Shown one piece after another: positions 24,571-34,759 of a stretch of DNA of 64,000 nucleotides; position 1 is the first letter of the stretch, and each line of letters opens with the position of its first letter. Below the pieces are notes generated by a model that was not told where the DNA came from, did no database searches, and saw only the letters and a list, made by a program, of their open reading frames with translations. Position numbers and translations under genes: made by a program. This DNA comes from Harmonia axyridis (Eukaryota; Arthropoda; Insecta; Coleoptera; Coccinellidae), in the NCBI RefSeq assembly GCF_914767665.1, contig NC_059508.1, positions 7,130,001-7,194,000 on the forward strand, in the 5' to 3' direction.

Positions 24571-24808
24571 TTTATATTCAGGGGTCTTTAGAAAAGGGTT
24601 TAATTGTTTTTTTTTTGTTTTTGTTTTTTTCTTATCTCACGGGCGGCATGAGATAAGTCCGTCAGATTTTATCAATCGGTGGGCGCGCAGGTTCGATATA
24701 GCAATCGACGTATTGTATCGATTCACTTGCCTACTTGTAGCGGAGACTGTTTATAAACAAACATAAAGAGGTTAGAGTTTCTTTTAGTTGTTTTCAATAA
24801 TTTCAACA

Positions 24809-25077
24809 ATGGGAAAAGAAACAGGAGAGAAATCACATTCTAAGGCACCGGCACCAAGCGCGGAGGATATTCTTGTTTTCACGCAGGCAAAAGGGCGTTT
24901 GGAATTTTGGATAGAATGTGGGTAAGGGTACAACAAACGTACGATTTAATTGGGGAACTTCCTTCTTCTCTGAATTCGTTTATGATTCGTTCCGAAAAGA
25001 TCGAACAAACAGCTGAGGAATATGAAAGTTGTCTTTCCGAGTTAGACGCGATCGGTATACGTCATCGAGACTTAAGG
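24809..25077 (+). pseudogene. BEL-1 gag, N-terminal part
   Basis: The ATG at 24809 opens a frame (MGKETGEKSHS...LEFW) that needs a frame change near 24920 to continue as YDLIGELPSSLNSFMIRSEK and LSELDAIGIRHRDLR. Gag is the structural protein of the virus-like particle. The reading stops making sense at 25078, where insert X begins. The continuation lies at 33548 in the same frame. Confidence 0.75.
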
Positions 25078-25720
25078 TTGTAGACTACTTTGCGCTGAAA
25101 CTGCAATTCCGCTAGATGGAGAAAATTTTTGGTAGATTTGTACCTGACACACCCATTCAACTTGAAGAACCGCCTGTTTGGTATTTATTGCCCCTAATAA
25201 AATCTCAACTCTCGATGAAGCCCAGCAAGGAGTAAATTTGTGTTTCTGTAAACTTTAGAAATTCAGTTCAGTTTAGATACAGTGGCGTATCCTAGGGGGG
25301 ATAAGGGGGATATATACCCCCAGGAGGAATATCCATTTTATGTAACAACCTTATAAATCACAAGCTTTTGAGTTCTCATTTTATGCGCCTTTGGAGGCCA
25401 CAACACTGTGTATAGGAATATAAGATATGCGATTTATTAGGTTATTGTTGTCGGTCTCTTTATCTAGATGAGAATTTTTGATATTCTCCTGAAATTCAGA
25501 ATGATTATTCAAATGATTATTTGACATTTGACACGTATTATAAGTCGTGAAAAAAAATTAGTGAGGGCAATAAGAAAAGAGTAACAGAATAGGAATGAAA
25601 AGTTGTATTTTGTTCTATCTATCGGGTGTCACTTTGGGTTTTTACAGATATATTCAGCTCATCTAAGTTCAATATTCAAGCTTTGTTTCATCGAAATCGG
25701 ATGAAAAGGGTTATTGCCAA

Positions 25721-26377
25721 TGTAGATATTAGATGAGAACATCCATACATAAATTGGACTGTTAGGTGCTGGGTTGTTGAAGTTCGAAGGACCATGAAAT
25801 TTTCCACACTATTTATTGAAGTAGGTTTATATATACAATTACACAATGTACACTTTACAAGATTCGCTTAACTAGTTATCGAAAACTATGAATCAGTTCC
25901 ACGCACTTATCCAATAACAATTTACCGACTAGGGTACTAACGATGACCGACTGTAGGATCTTTTTTAACCACGTGGCGACTAGGCCAATATTTAACTAAC
26001 TTGAAATGTGCAAGCTGAACACTGTGTCTCAAGGGGTGAGAGCAACGACGAACTATACTAAACTGTACTTGACTTGTACTTACTAGACTGTGTGTAGAAT
26101 ATATCGAATTGACTTGAGCTCGAACTAATTGAAGTGACGGTTCGATCTCTTACCCCACCTCGACCTTTTTGTCGAACCATCGAAAAGGGTTAAGAACATA
26201 GAAGTGCTACAGATAAAACGGACATAGTTAAAATATCATTATAGCCAGCCGTCATTATAAGGACGACTGCGCACAGCGCACTCATAAAGTGCGCGGAATT
26301 ATCTATAACCAACTTCAGGGGTGAATCTTTGGACAATGGCGGCGCTGAGTTCTACGAACCTTGATCAAAACTTAACA
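25721..26377 (-). repeat. BEL-2 3' LTR
   Basis: On the minus strand it begins TGTTAAGTTTTGATC and ends ATATCTACA. It differs from the partner at four positions seen by eye. Confidence 0.95.
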
Positions 26378-27831
26378 TACTCCCCGGGTTGAACCGTCCA
26401 GGTTAAGGATAAAAGTGAAAATGAATAGAAAAAAAAATGATGTGATGATAAAGAAAATAATTTCTTGGAACAAATAAAATAAACAAAAAATAAAATAAAA
26501 AATAAAAGAAGTAAAGAAAGAAAGAGTAATATTGATAATAATACTTGATTGTCAATGTTTTTCGTGCTGAATGGAAGTGGACATATCTTAGTGATTGTTC
26601 TAGTGAATGTTCCTCCTTCAGTTTTAACACGAACAATGCGAACGCGTGAATGTTTCCCGGGTACTACTTCAGTTACACGGGCTAGAAGCCATCTAAGCGG
26701 GGGGGTTAGATCTAGATTTGATTGAAGAAGAAAATCGGGACCCTGCCACCATAAATCTGAGACAAGTAATTGTGATGGCAATGACTCTCTCGAAAATATA
26801 TTTGCAGGATTCAGGTGCGATCGAATATGTCGCCAAGTAGCATCTTTGGAATTGTCCTGAATTTGCACAATTCGATTTGACACAAATACAGACCAACGTG
26901 ATGGATGTGATCGAATCCATGCTAATACTATTTCCGAATCAGACCATAGATTTATAGAATGTATATTTCGTAAGTGAATTGGTACTAAAGTTGATATTTT
27001 TGAAACAAGGGTAGACAGAAGTAGTGGACTTATTAGTTCGAGCTTGGGTATAGTAAAAATTTTCAAAGGTAACGTACGAAACCGATATAAATCGAAAAAG
27101 TCGGGTCGTACTATATAACCTTTGATAGAAAAGACAGATGAAGATTTCATTGAACCGTCGAAAACTACTCGAAGTTGAGTTGTGAGGCTTTGCTCACGCA
27201 TTATACAATGATGAGGGAAGAAATATTTTGCATGCCCTAGGGATATATAATTCTTTATGAATTCCGAATGCTGATGTTTCAGTTCCTGATTATTTTGTAG
27301 TCTTCTTTCGAGATTCAAGAATCTTTTCTTCGCTTGCGAATATGAATCACCTAATTTAAATGGTTCATTTGGAGTTTTGAATGGCAGGTCAACTTGAAAC
27401 CTACCCGATGGTAACCGAATGGTTTTGTTTTTGAATATCCGTTCAGCATTCTCTTCTGCTGAAGGTAAAATGTGTTTAGATTGATTAGATATCTCTTCAA
27501 TTTCCCAGAACTTAGTCAGAATATTATTGAGTGTATCTTCTTGATTTACAATTGACTTTGAAGATTCAATTGAATTTTGGGAAGATTGTGCCAATGCTAA
27601 GTGAGTAGCGCGAGACATGTGAGCCGACTGTGGGACTTTTCCTGCAATTAGATATCCTAAGTGGGAATTTTGAAGAACAGGTCGACCAGGACCTAATTTG
27701 ATAATGCCATCCGTAATAATTTCAAAATAGATATCTGCACCTAAGAGAATATCAATATTGGAAGGAATATTGAATTTGATATCCGCTAATTTAATGCCAG
27801 TAGGAATGGGGAGAGAACACGAGTTGATATA
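26365..27831 (-). pseudogene. BEL-2 pol, RT core and integrase deleted
   Basis: It follows the gag TGA in the same frame with no further stop for 488 codons. The protease tail (DILLGADIYFEII, LGYLIAG) and RT entry (LTTQLRVVFDGS) are present. The reading then jumps to LYRFRTLPLKIFTIPKLEL, so the RT palm is missing. An RNase H-side segment (WSDSEIVLAWIRSHP, FVSNRIVQIQ, WWQGPDFL) follows, then directly the C-terminal domain (RWLLARVTEVVPGKHSRVR), so the integrase is missing too. Both deletions keep the frame. The last 70 residues are a Leu/Phe-rich translation of pyrimidine-rich DNA. Confidence 0.85.
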
Positions 27832-29514
27832 TCACTGCGGTTGTTGGCATGTTATATTTTTGAGGATAGCACAGGAAACCTTAAACTTTCGATGAGGGTA
27901 TACTAATGAATGAATTGTAAGATCTATCATTCTATTTGACATAGAACAACTTTGTGAGATGCCAGAAATTTGAATTGTTTGATTATAAGGCTCGAGATGA
28001 AGTCTGTTGACCAGATTTTCAGTTATGAAAGATGTTTGACTTGCGGAGTCAGTCAAACAACGAACAATAACTTGCTTGTGGTATGAATCATACAATTTTA
28101 CACAGGCAGTAGCTAAAAGGACTTGATTATTAGAAGATAGAGATGAAAGACTAGACACGTTTCTACCTGGACTAATATTTTCATTACGAGTTGTAATGGT
28201 TGGTTGAGCACAAGTGGACAAATGAGAAACTGCTTGAGATTCATTCTGAATTTGTGACAGATTAATTGATCTGGATACTTCTTTGTTGGATCTTTGACTA
28301 GGAACTTCATTAGAATAATGGCGAGTTGAAGTACTATTGACATGGAGCAAACTATGATGCCTTTTATGGCAATTGAAACATGTGTGTTGACTAGAACACG
28401 ATTGTACACTATGACCCAACATAAGACAATTCAGACAAGCATTCTTTTCTTTCACTAGACTGTGACGATCGTTAGGAGACAAATTCATGAATTTCCTACA
28501 CGAATATATCTTATGTTCATCCGTATTACACATAAGACATTTGAAAAATTTATTTTTGTTCGTTCTGTTCGACGTGTTAGCATGATAAGAATTAGTATGG
28601 GCATATTTAGGGGAAGTTTTGAATTTTGAATGACCTGTTTGTTCGGTTGAACCTAAATTTTCGAGTACCTTATATTTCTTTTCTAAGAAACCAATAAATT
28701 CTGGGAGCGTTGGAAAATCTGAAGTATTCTTTTCTTCTTCAAATTCTTTTTTCAGAGTGAAATCCAATTTCTGGGTGAAAATTTGTATGAGAATCAAATC
28801 CGTTAATTTCTCCGATAAATTATAAGTTTTCAAGGCAGCGATATTTGTCTTGATTTGCGTAATAAAATCTCTTAACGCGTGTTCATTACTTTTCGTCAAG
28901 GAGGGAACATTCAATAGTTTACGAATATAAGAGTTGACAATAAGATATGGATTATCATATCTGTCTTTCAAAGTGTTAATAGCTATGTTGAAATTCAAAC
29001 CTACAACTTCCAAGTTTTCAATAAGTTGTAACGGTTCTTTTGATAATGCTGATTTTAAGTACATCAACCGTTGGATGTCAGACAAATTTTCGTTGTCTGT
29101 AATGAGGGCGTTGAATAGTTCGAAGAAACTCGGCCATTGTTTAATATCACCCGAGAAGTTAGGAATCGAAATTTCCGGTAACTTTATGCTAGAATGAGTA
29201 GTGGGCTTATTAGGTTTTTCACTTGGCGAGTTTTTGAACTGATTCATAGTTCTCGTTGCCATAGATATAACCTTAAAATACTTAGTTTCTACAATATCTC
29301 TGTCCTCTTCATATGAGGCAGAGTCAATTAACTCCAACTGAGTTTGAACATGTTCATAGTCTTTGAAGATTTGCTCTAATTGACATTTTCGAGCACTACA
29401 TTCTTCTCTATCTTTATTATTATCTTGGCCGAACCAATTGGCCATTCTAGTTAGTTTACTCTTAAGTATGGTTCTTTGTTTAATCAGATTATCGATATTA
29501 GACATTTTGAACAA
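27832..29514 (-). CDS. BEL-2 gag-protease, intact frame
   Basis: 560 codons without interruption. Residues about 1-120 are charged and coiled-coil-like. About 120-290 match the BEL/Pao gag domain (LPEISIPNFSGDIKQWPSFF). At 325-400 there are three zinc-knuckle-like clusters (CLMCNTDEHKIYSC, CLNCLMLGHSVQSC, CFNCHKRHH). Near 490 is the aspartic protease site LTDSASQTSFI. The frame ends at a TGA directly followed, in the same frame, by pol sequence. The start could be Met1 or Met4. The product would form particles and process itself, and could package RNA of related elements. Confidence 0.85.
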   Translation of the reverse strand: MFKMSNIDNLIKQRTILKSKLTRMANWFGQDNNKDREECSARKCQLEQIFKDYEHVQTQLELIDSASYEEDRDIVETKYFKVISMATRTMNQFKNSPSEKPNKPTTHSSIKLPEISIPNFSGDIKQWPSFFELFNALITDNENLSDIQRLMYLKSALSKEPLQLIENLEVVGLNFNIAINTLKDRYDNPYLIVNSYIRKLLNVPSLTKSNEHALRDFITQIKTNIAALKTYNLSEKLTDLILIQIFTQKLDFTLKKEFEEEKNTSDFPTLPEFIGFLEKKYKVLENLGSTEQTGHSKFKTSPKYAHTNSYHANTSNRTNKNKFFKCLMCNTDEHKIYSCRKFMNLSPNDRHSLVKEKNACLNCLMLGHSVQSCSSQHTCFNCHKRHHSLLHVNSTSTRHYSNEVPSQRSNKEVSRSINLSQIQNESQAVSHLSTCAQPTITTRNENISPGRNVSSLSSLSSNNQVLLATACVKLYDSYHKQVIVRCLTDSASQTSFITENLVNRLHLEPYNQTIQISGISQSCSMSNRMIDLTIHSLVYPHRKFKVSCAILKNITCQQPQ

Positions 29515-29800
29515 AAGAAATAATTAAGGAAATATATAAAATAAATAAGAATTATATATGAAATGAATAAAAATTCTAAAATTAACTTATCACTCTCCAA
29601 AACTGCTTGCACTGGAACCAAAATGGATTTTGGACAGGAACGATACGTCGTAGACAGCGACCTCTTGTTGCGAAAGAATTCACCACACTTTGCGCATGCG
29701 TTGATTAAGTTAACCTCTAAGTTAACCAATATGTCTGCTTCAGGCACGTGGGTGATACTTCGATTGTGGAAGTTGATAATTTCTTCAGGGATATCTCCAA

Positions 29801-29848
29801 TTTATATACGGCTCCAAGGATCAAATTTATATCCGGCTCGAAGGACCA
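29801..29848 (-). promoter_or_regulatory. BEL-2 primer binding site in tandem duplicate
   Basis: On the minus strand, TGGTCCTTCGAGCCGGA (29848-29832) follows the LTR and is complementary to the 3' end of insect tRNA-Tyr as I recall it. A second near-copy, TCCTTGGAGCCGTATATAAA, lies 25 bp further in, matching at 18 of 20 positions. Only the LTR-proximal copy has an intact TGG. Confidence 0.7.
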
Positions 29849-29853
29849 AATTA

Positions 29854-30510
29854 TGTAGCTATTAGATGAGAACATCCATACATAAATTGGACTGTTAGGT
29901 GCTGGGTTGTTGAAGTTCGAAGGACCATGAAATTTTCCACACTATTTATTGAAGTAGGTTTATATATACAATTACACAATGTACACTTTACAAGATTCGC
30001 TTAACTAGTTATCGAAAACTATGAATCAGTTCCACGCACTTATCCAATAACAATTTACCGACTAGGGTACTAACGATGACCGACTGTAGGATCTTTTTTA
30101 ACCACGTGGCGACTAGGCCAATATTTAACTAACTTGAAATGTGCAAGCTGAACACTGTGTCTCAAGGGGTGAGAGCAACGACGAACTATACTAAACTGTA
30201 CTTGACTTGTACTTACTAGACTGTGTGTAGAATATATCGAACTGACTTGAGCTCGAACTAATTGAAGTGACGGTTCGATCTCTTACCCCACCTCGACGTT
30301 TTTGTCGAACCATCGAAAAGGGTTAAGAACATAGAAGTGCTACAGATAAAACGGACATAGTTAAAATATCATTATAGCCAGCCGCCATTATAAGGACGAC
30401 TGCGCACAGCGCACTCATAAAGTGCGCGGAATTATCTATAACCAACTTCAGGGGTGAATCTTTGGACAATGGCGGCGCTGAGTTCTACGAACCTTGATCA
30501 AAACTTAACA
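29854..30510 (-). repeat. BEL-2 5' LTR
   Basis: Same boundaries and length as the 3' LTR, ending ATAGCTACA on the minus strand, next to the primer binding site. Confidence 0.95.
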
Positions 30511-30608
30511 GCCAAATAAAATTCACACAATAATTTGTTTTACTAGGCGACAAAGTAGTGATTGACTACCTTAGCTGAATTCCCAGCCACGCTACGCACA
30601 GCCATGTA

Positions 30609-31321
30609 CAGTATAACTTCAGTAGTCCGGGCAGATTTCGTTCCGGTACCTGCCCGGATTATGGAGGCGTCCGGATTACTGGAGTGATTTTAATTTATGA
30701 AATGAATCAACTTATAAATTATCAAAATAAGGTTTATTAATCAAGTCACAAAAAAATATTATTTTCTCATAAAATAAAACAAAACTGAACAAAACACTCA
30801 AGTACATGTAACACGTTATGTAAATATGTACATGTAGGTATTTATAATATTGTATACATACATATTATGTATGTATGCAAAATGAAATATCTTCTACTTT
30901 CTTGAAAAATACATATCAATTTTAGGTTGGATCTTTTTGGATGCATCTATATCAATTGCGTTGTCTTTAAGCCTTTTCAAAAGCTATAAATGTTCAAGGG
31001 GAAGGTTATTCTCCTTTGTCCACCTGATAGCTAGACTTTTCTGTGAGTGTAAGTGTCTTATGTGATCGTTTGACTGCAACCATTGCGTTCGGCACGCTCA
31101 AAAACAAAGTGCAGAATGAAAGATGCTGCCGCCACGCTGTTTCCAACCGACATGTTACCATTTTTCACATGTATAGACAGGAAAATGCTATTATTTTGCA
31201 TAATGAATATTTTCGCACCCGGATTTCAGAGGCAAAAATTTCAAAATGCCCAAATCCCAGCAGTGTCCGGAATACTGGAGTGTCCGGGCTAGCGACTATC
31301 CGAACTATCGAAGTTGTACTG
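30609..31321 (-). mobile_element. pogo/Tigger-like element, non-autonomous
   Basis: 713 bp between TA dinucleotides (30607-30608, 31322-31323). The inverted ends CAGTATAACTTCAGTAGTCC and CAGTACAACTTCGATAGTTC agree at most positions. It sits inside insert X of BEL-1. Confidence 0.8.
30894..31043 (-). pseudogene. pogo/Tigger (jerky-type) transposase C-terminal scrap
   Basis: The minus strand reads QKSLAIRWTKENNLPLEHL, a stop, then LLKRLKDNAIDIDASKK and IQPKIDMYFSRK. The end resembles the C-terminus of jerky/pogo-type transposases (KKQ.KITDFF-like). DNA-binding and DDE domains are absent. Confidence 0.55.
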
Positions 31322-31323
31322 TA

Positions 31324-33540
31324 TTAGTATTTTTTATAATATGACTCGGCTTTGAACTATCAGCCACGGCATTCTATCTACTACTTTGCTACCTATAGTA
31401 AAATAAATAACTATTGAAAGTATTTTTTATTTGACAATAACTATTTTCATCCGATTTCTATGAAACGAAGCTTCATTTATTTTGTAGTGATAAATTAAAA
31501 TAAAATTTGATACAAATTGCAATTGTTGGTATGGTTGGTTGCTATGGAAATGTATATGTCCATAATAATTATAGTTTGACAACTTTTTGGAATGTTTTAT
31601 TTCCATTAATCATTTCTGATGATGCCTATTCATGAAACTACTTACTTTGCTGCCTAGGCAGGAAAAATAATACTTTACTGATTGATATGTGTCTGCAAAA
31701 TTAATATTTGTTGTCAATCGGAGGAAAAATATTTTACAAATTTCAAGAACTTTTTTGGTGTGCAAGGGAAAGCCCTACTCATTATGCAATCTTGATGAAT
31801 TAGGGCGCTTCGCCATAATTGAGGTACAAAATAATAATAATATAAAAAATATCACAAATAAATGCACTGTTATTCACATATTTTCAGAATAGCTTAAACT
31901 AATATTTTTTGTATCATCCATTCGAATATATAGGTACTCATCATATAGAAAATATACTAATTACACAGTTCCTTTTCATAAATGGAATAAGTTATGCCTT
32001 CAAAATTGAATTATCTACAAATATCTTTTCTTATATATTCTAAGAAATAACGATTCATAAAGTTCTAGTTTGATTTATAAATTCATTGAAATTGAATATA
32101 TAGATAGTGAGAAATGGCTGCATATCATATATTTGTCACGTATAGGACGGCCTGACGGACTGACCAGAATCGAATTTGAGGACGGATTCGTCATCGGTGA
32201 GTCAAACACTATCGATGGAGACCATTCCCGTCACAAAATTCGAAAAGTACGGCCATTGTGGCGAAGTGATATCTCGGAAACTATCAACATTTAAGAAATC
32301 TAAAGGAACGAAAAATGTAATGTGTGAATTTTTTTCAATTCAATATGTTATGATCCTTCCTTCATCAACGAAGGCATCTATTAACTCGAGAAAAGTTAGA
32401 ATTTCATATTATTGAAATTCAATTACACAAATGGCGGATTTTTTTTGGATTAAAAGATGGCACATCACTTTACATTGCATTACATAATTTTTTCATTTTT
32501 TGTTAACGAAAAAAATTATTTATAAAAAAATTTTGCAATTTCTTAAACTTTTATGACATGAAATTTTCAAGGAGGTATGTATACAAGAATGGCTTCACGA
32601 AGCGAAAAATGTTTACTATAAATTTTTTCAAGTTAATTAATCAAGTATTAATGAAGGAAGTACGAGAAAATTTTCTTAATCAAGAATTGCCTATTTTTAG
32701 GGTTAAATTGAATGACAAATATTGTAGATAGAGTTTCGGGAATAGGGAGTTTTTCAAAAGAAATTTTTTTTTTTTTGAGAATTTTTTTTCAGATTTCTCA
32801 AATATTAATAATTTTCCATATTTCGGCAAAAATCCAGATACCTTCTTTTCATCTTAATTTCTTTATGACTTTTGAAATTTTCTTTATGATACTAAGCGCT
32901 CAAAATGTACTTCTCCAGACATCATTACGAATAAAATCAGCTAGCATATATATTTTAGGAACAGTATCGTTTGTAATTCTAACAATGATTTCATAACAAG
33001 TTTTCTACCTATCCCTATTCTTCAGTGCAATATTGTCATAAACTAGTAATGTACACAATTTTAGCCAATCGGAGAAACCCTACCCTCGGAAATCATAAGA
33101 GTGTCATTCATCTCGAGCCATAAAATACAGTCCAAGATTCTATTGGCGTTCATGTTGCAAAAAGGCGTAAACCTTTGGGAGGCGTTCCAAAAAGCATAAT
33201 TCTATTTGAAAAACATCTACAATCAGAGCAAATCAAGCAATTTTAAAAAAATGCTTGCACCAATTCAAAACTCATAATATCACTGAACATTTGTGGATGA
33301 GTTACTTGAAATGAGAAGTCTCTCTAAAGCTGAATAGTCATTTAAAGAAAGTGTTCAATTTCAAAGTTCAATTTTCGGAATACTATCGATTTTTTTTTGA
33401 AAATCGAGAGGAGACCTTCAAGTTCACTATCACGTCATTGTTCACTCAAAAAATGAAATGAATCCCACCTGTACTTTGGAATTGGAATGCACAGAAATTA
33501 GCACTGAAATAGCAGTGGTATGAACAGGGTATTGAACACC
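31324..33540. other. Remainder of insert X, no gene recognised
   Basis: AT-rich, short frames only. 31420-31480 is the reverse complement of sequence just left of BEL-2 (GAAATCGGATGAAAA block). No transposase or RT motif was seen. Confidence 0.4.
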
Positions 33541-33547
33541 CTTAAGG

Positions 33548-34759
33548 AAGGATACGAGCGGATTATCAAAGGCATTCGATGACTTATATTACACAATATT
33601 AGAGGTTAGAGCTGCTCATCAAATTCAATATTCAACTGCTCAGGGTTCGGATGAAAAACCGGCGTCCAAATCCTTACCAAATTATATGCCGCAAATTCAG
33701 TTACCACGATTCAATGGTGAACTCGAAAGTTTTCCGGGTTTTATTGCACTTTGTGATAAAGTGATCCATACCAACAAGGATTTGTCTGACATAGAAAAAT
33801 TTGCATTTTTACTTTCGTATTTAGATGGAAGAGCCTTAACTCTTGCACAAACGGTAGTTTTTGATCCGAATAACTACGAAACCGTATATGATCTCCTTAA
33901 AAACGAGTTTTCAAATGTTAGAGTTGTGGCATCTCACTACTTGAATCAGGTATTTTCATTGCAACCAATCAAATCGGGCAATCAGAATTCCTTGAAAGAG
34001 TTTTGTGACACTTTACAAGCTAATGTCAATTGTTTGAGTAAACTCGAAATTCCAGATTTGGGACAGTTTATGCTGTTATTTTGGAGTTTGAAACTTCTTG
34101 ATCCCCATACACGTCGGGACTTTGAAACAAGGTTTCTGAATACGGATTTTCCAAAATTTACTGATTTGATTAAGTTTCTTAGAGATCGTTGCGCGGTCAA
34201 TGACTTGAGTTCAGATACACTCAAAGCCAAAATTCAAGCTAACTCTCCGTTTACAATAAAAAATATGAGGGTTCTAGTTACGACACGGGAAAAATCCACT
34301 TCTATACCGAATGAACAAAATGATTCATTGTGTCCGTGTTATGAGGGTCGACATAAATTTGCGCAGTGTCCTGAATTTTTGCAATCTTCGCTTGATACAC
34401 GGAAAAGGCTCATACAACTACATAGAAGATGTTATGCATGTTTGGGTCGGCATTCAATTTCGAATTGTAATTCTAAAAATTGTTGTCGCAAGTGCGGAAG
34501 TAGAAAACATAATACGTTGATATGTTTTCAGAAATCGAAGATCGAGGGTGTTTCATTTTCCGGAGTTAGTTCACGAGGGAAGGTGCAAGTTGACCCGGTT
34601 CAAAAAATTGATGCACCTTCCACTTCGAAAGGTTTGAAAATTGTAAATACTTGTTCTTATTCGATTATGGATACAACTTGTCTTCATGGAACGGCTCGCG
34701 CTAGGGTTCGAGAAATAAACGGAATATGGCAAACCACAAAACCTGTAGGTTGGTCTTAG
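33548..34759 (+). pseudogene. BEL-1 gag, main part
   Basis: From 33548 the frame reads KDTSGLSKAFDDLYYTILEV and, after 33686, PQIQLPRFNGELESFPGFI, the BEL/Pao gag core. Zinc-knuckle-like clusters follow (CPCYEGRHKFAQC, CYACLGRHSISNC, CRKCGSRKHNTLIC). It ends in the wrong frame at 34759 because a frameshift near 34735 precedes the protease. Apart from the insert at 25078 and a frame change in the N-terminal part it would be a normal gag. Confidence 0.85.

Larger units (their letters stand above)
25721..30510 (-). mobile_element. BEL/Pao LTR retrotransposon BEL-2, internally deleted
   Basis: LTRs at 25721-26377 and 29854-30510 (657 bp each, TG...CA, four visible differences). The 5-bp target duplication GCCAA lies at 25716-25720 and 30511-30515. 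On the minus strand it has a tRNA-Tyr-like primer site, a complete gag-protease frame, a heavily deleted pol and a purine-rich stretch before the 3' LTR. It is non-autonomous for reverse transcription and integration. Confidence 0.93.
25078..33540. mobile_element. Insert X of unknown class within BEL-1 gag
   Basis: The 7-bp CTTAAGG occurs at 25071-25077 and at 33541-33547. Deleting one copy plus everything between rejoins gag in frame (HRDLR to KDTSGLSKAFDDL). Without the nested BEL-2 and pogo-like elements X would be about 2.95 kb. It has no recognisable gene and no clear terminal repeats. A 40-140-bp inverted pair (25670-25720 plus 30511-30590 against 31340-31480) lies inside. A 7- to 8-bp target duplication would suit a hAT or similar DNA transposon, but this is inference. 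Confidence 0.7.

Noticed and set aside
26380..26590. Possible envelope-like membrane segment at the BEL-2 pol end
   Set aside because: The Leu/Phe run comes from pyrimidine-rich DNA before the LTR and lacks flanking envelope features.
25071..33547. Insert X as a piggyBac element at TTAA
   Set aside because: The junction contains TTAA, but the sequences beside it do not give CCC...GGG-type ends; the longer CTTAAGG duplication fits better.
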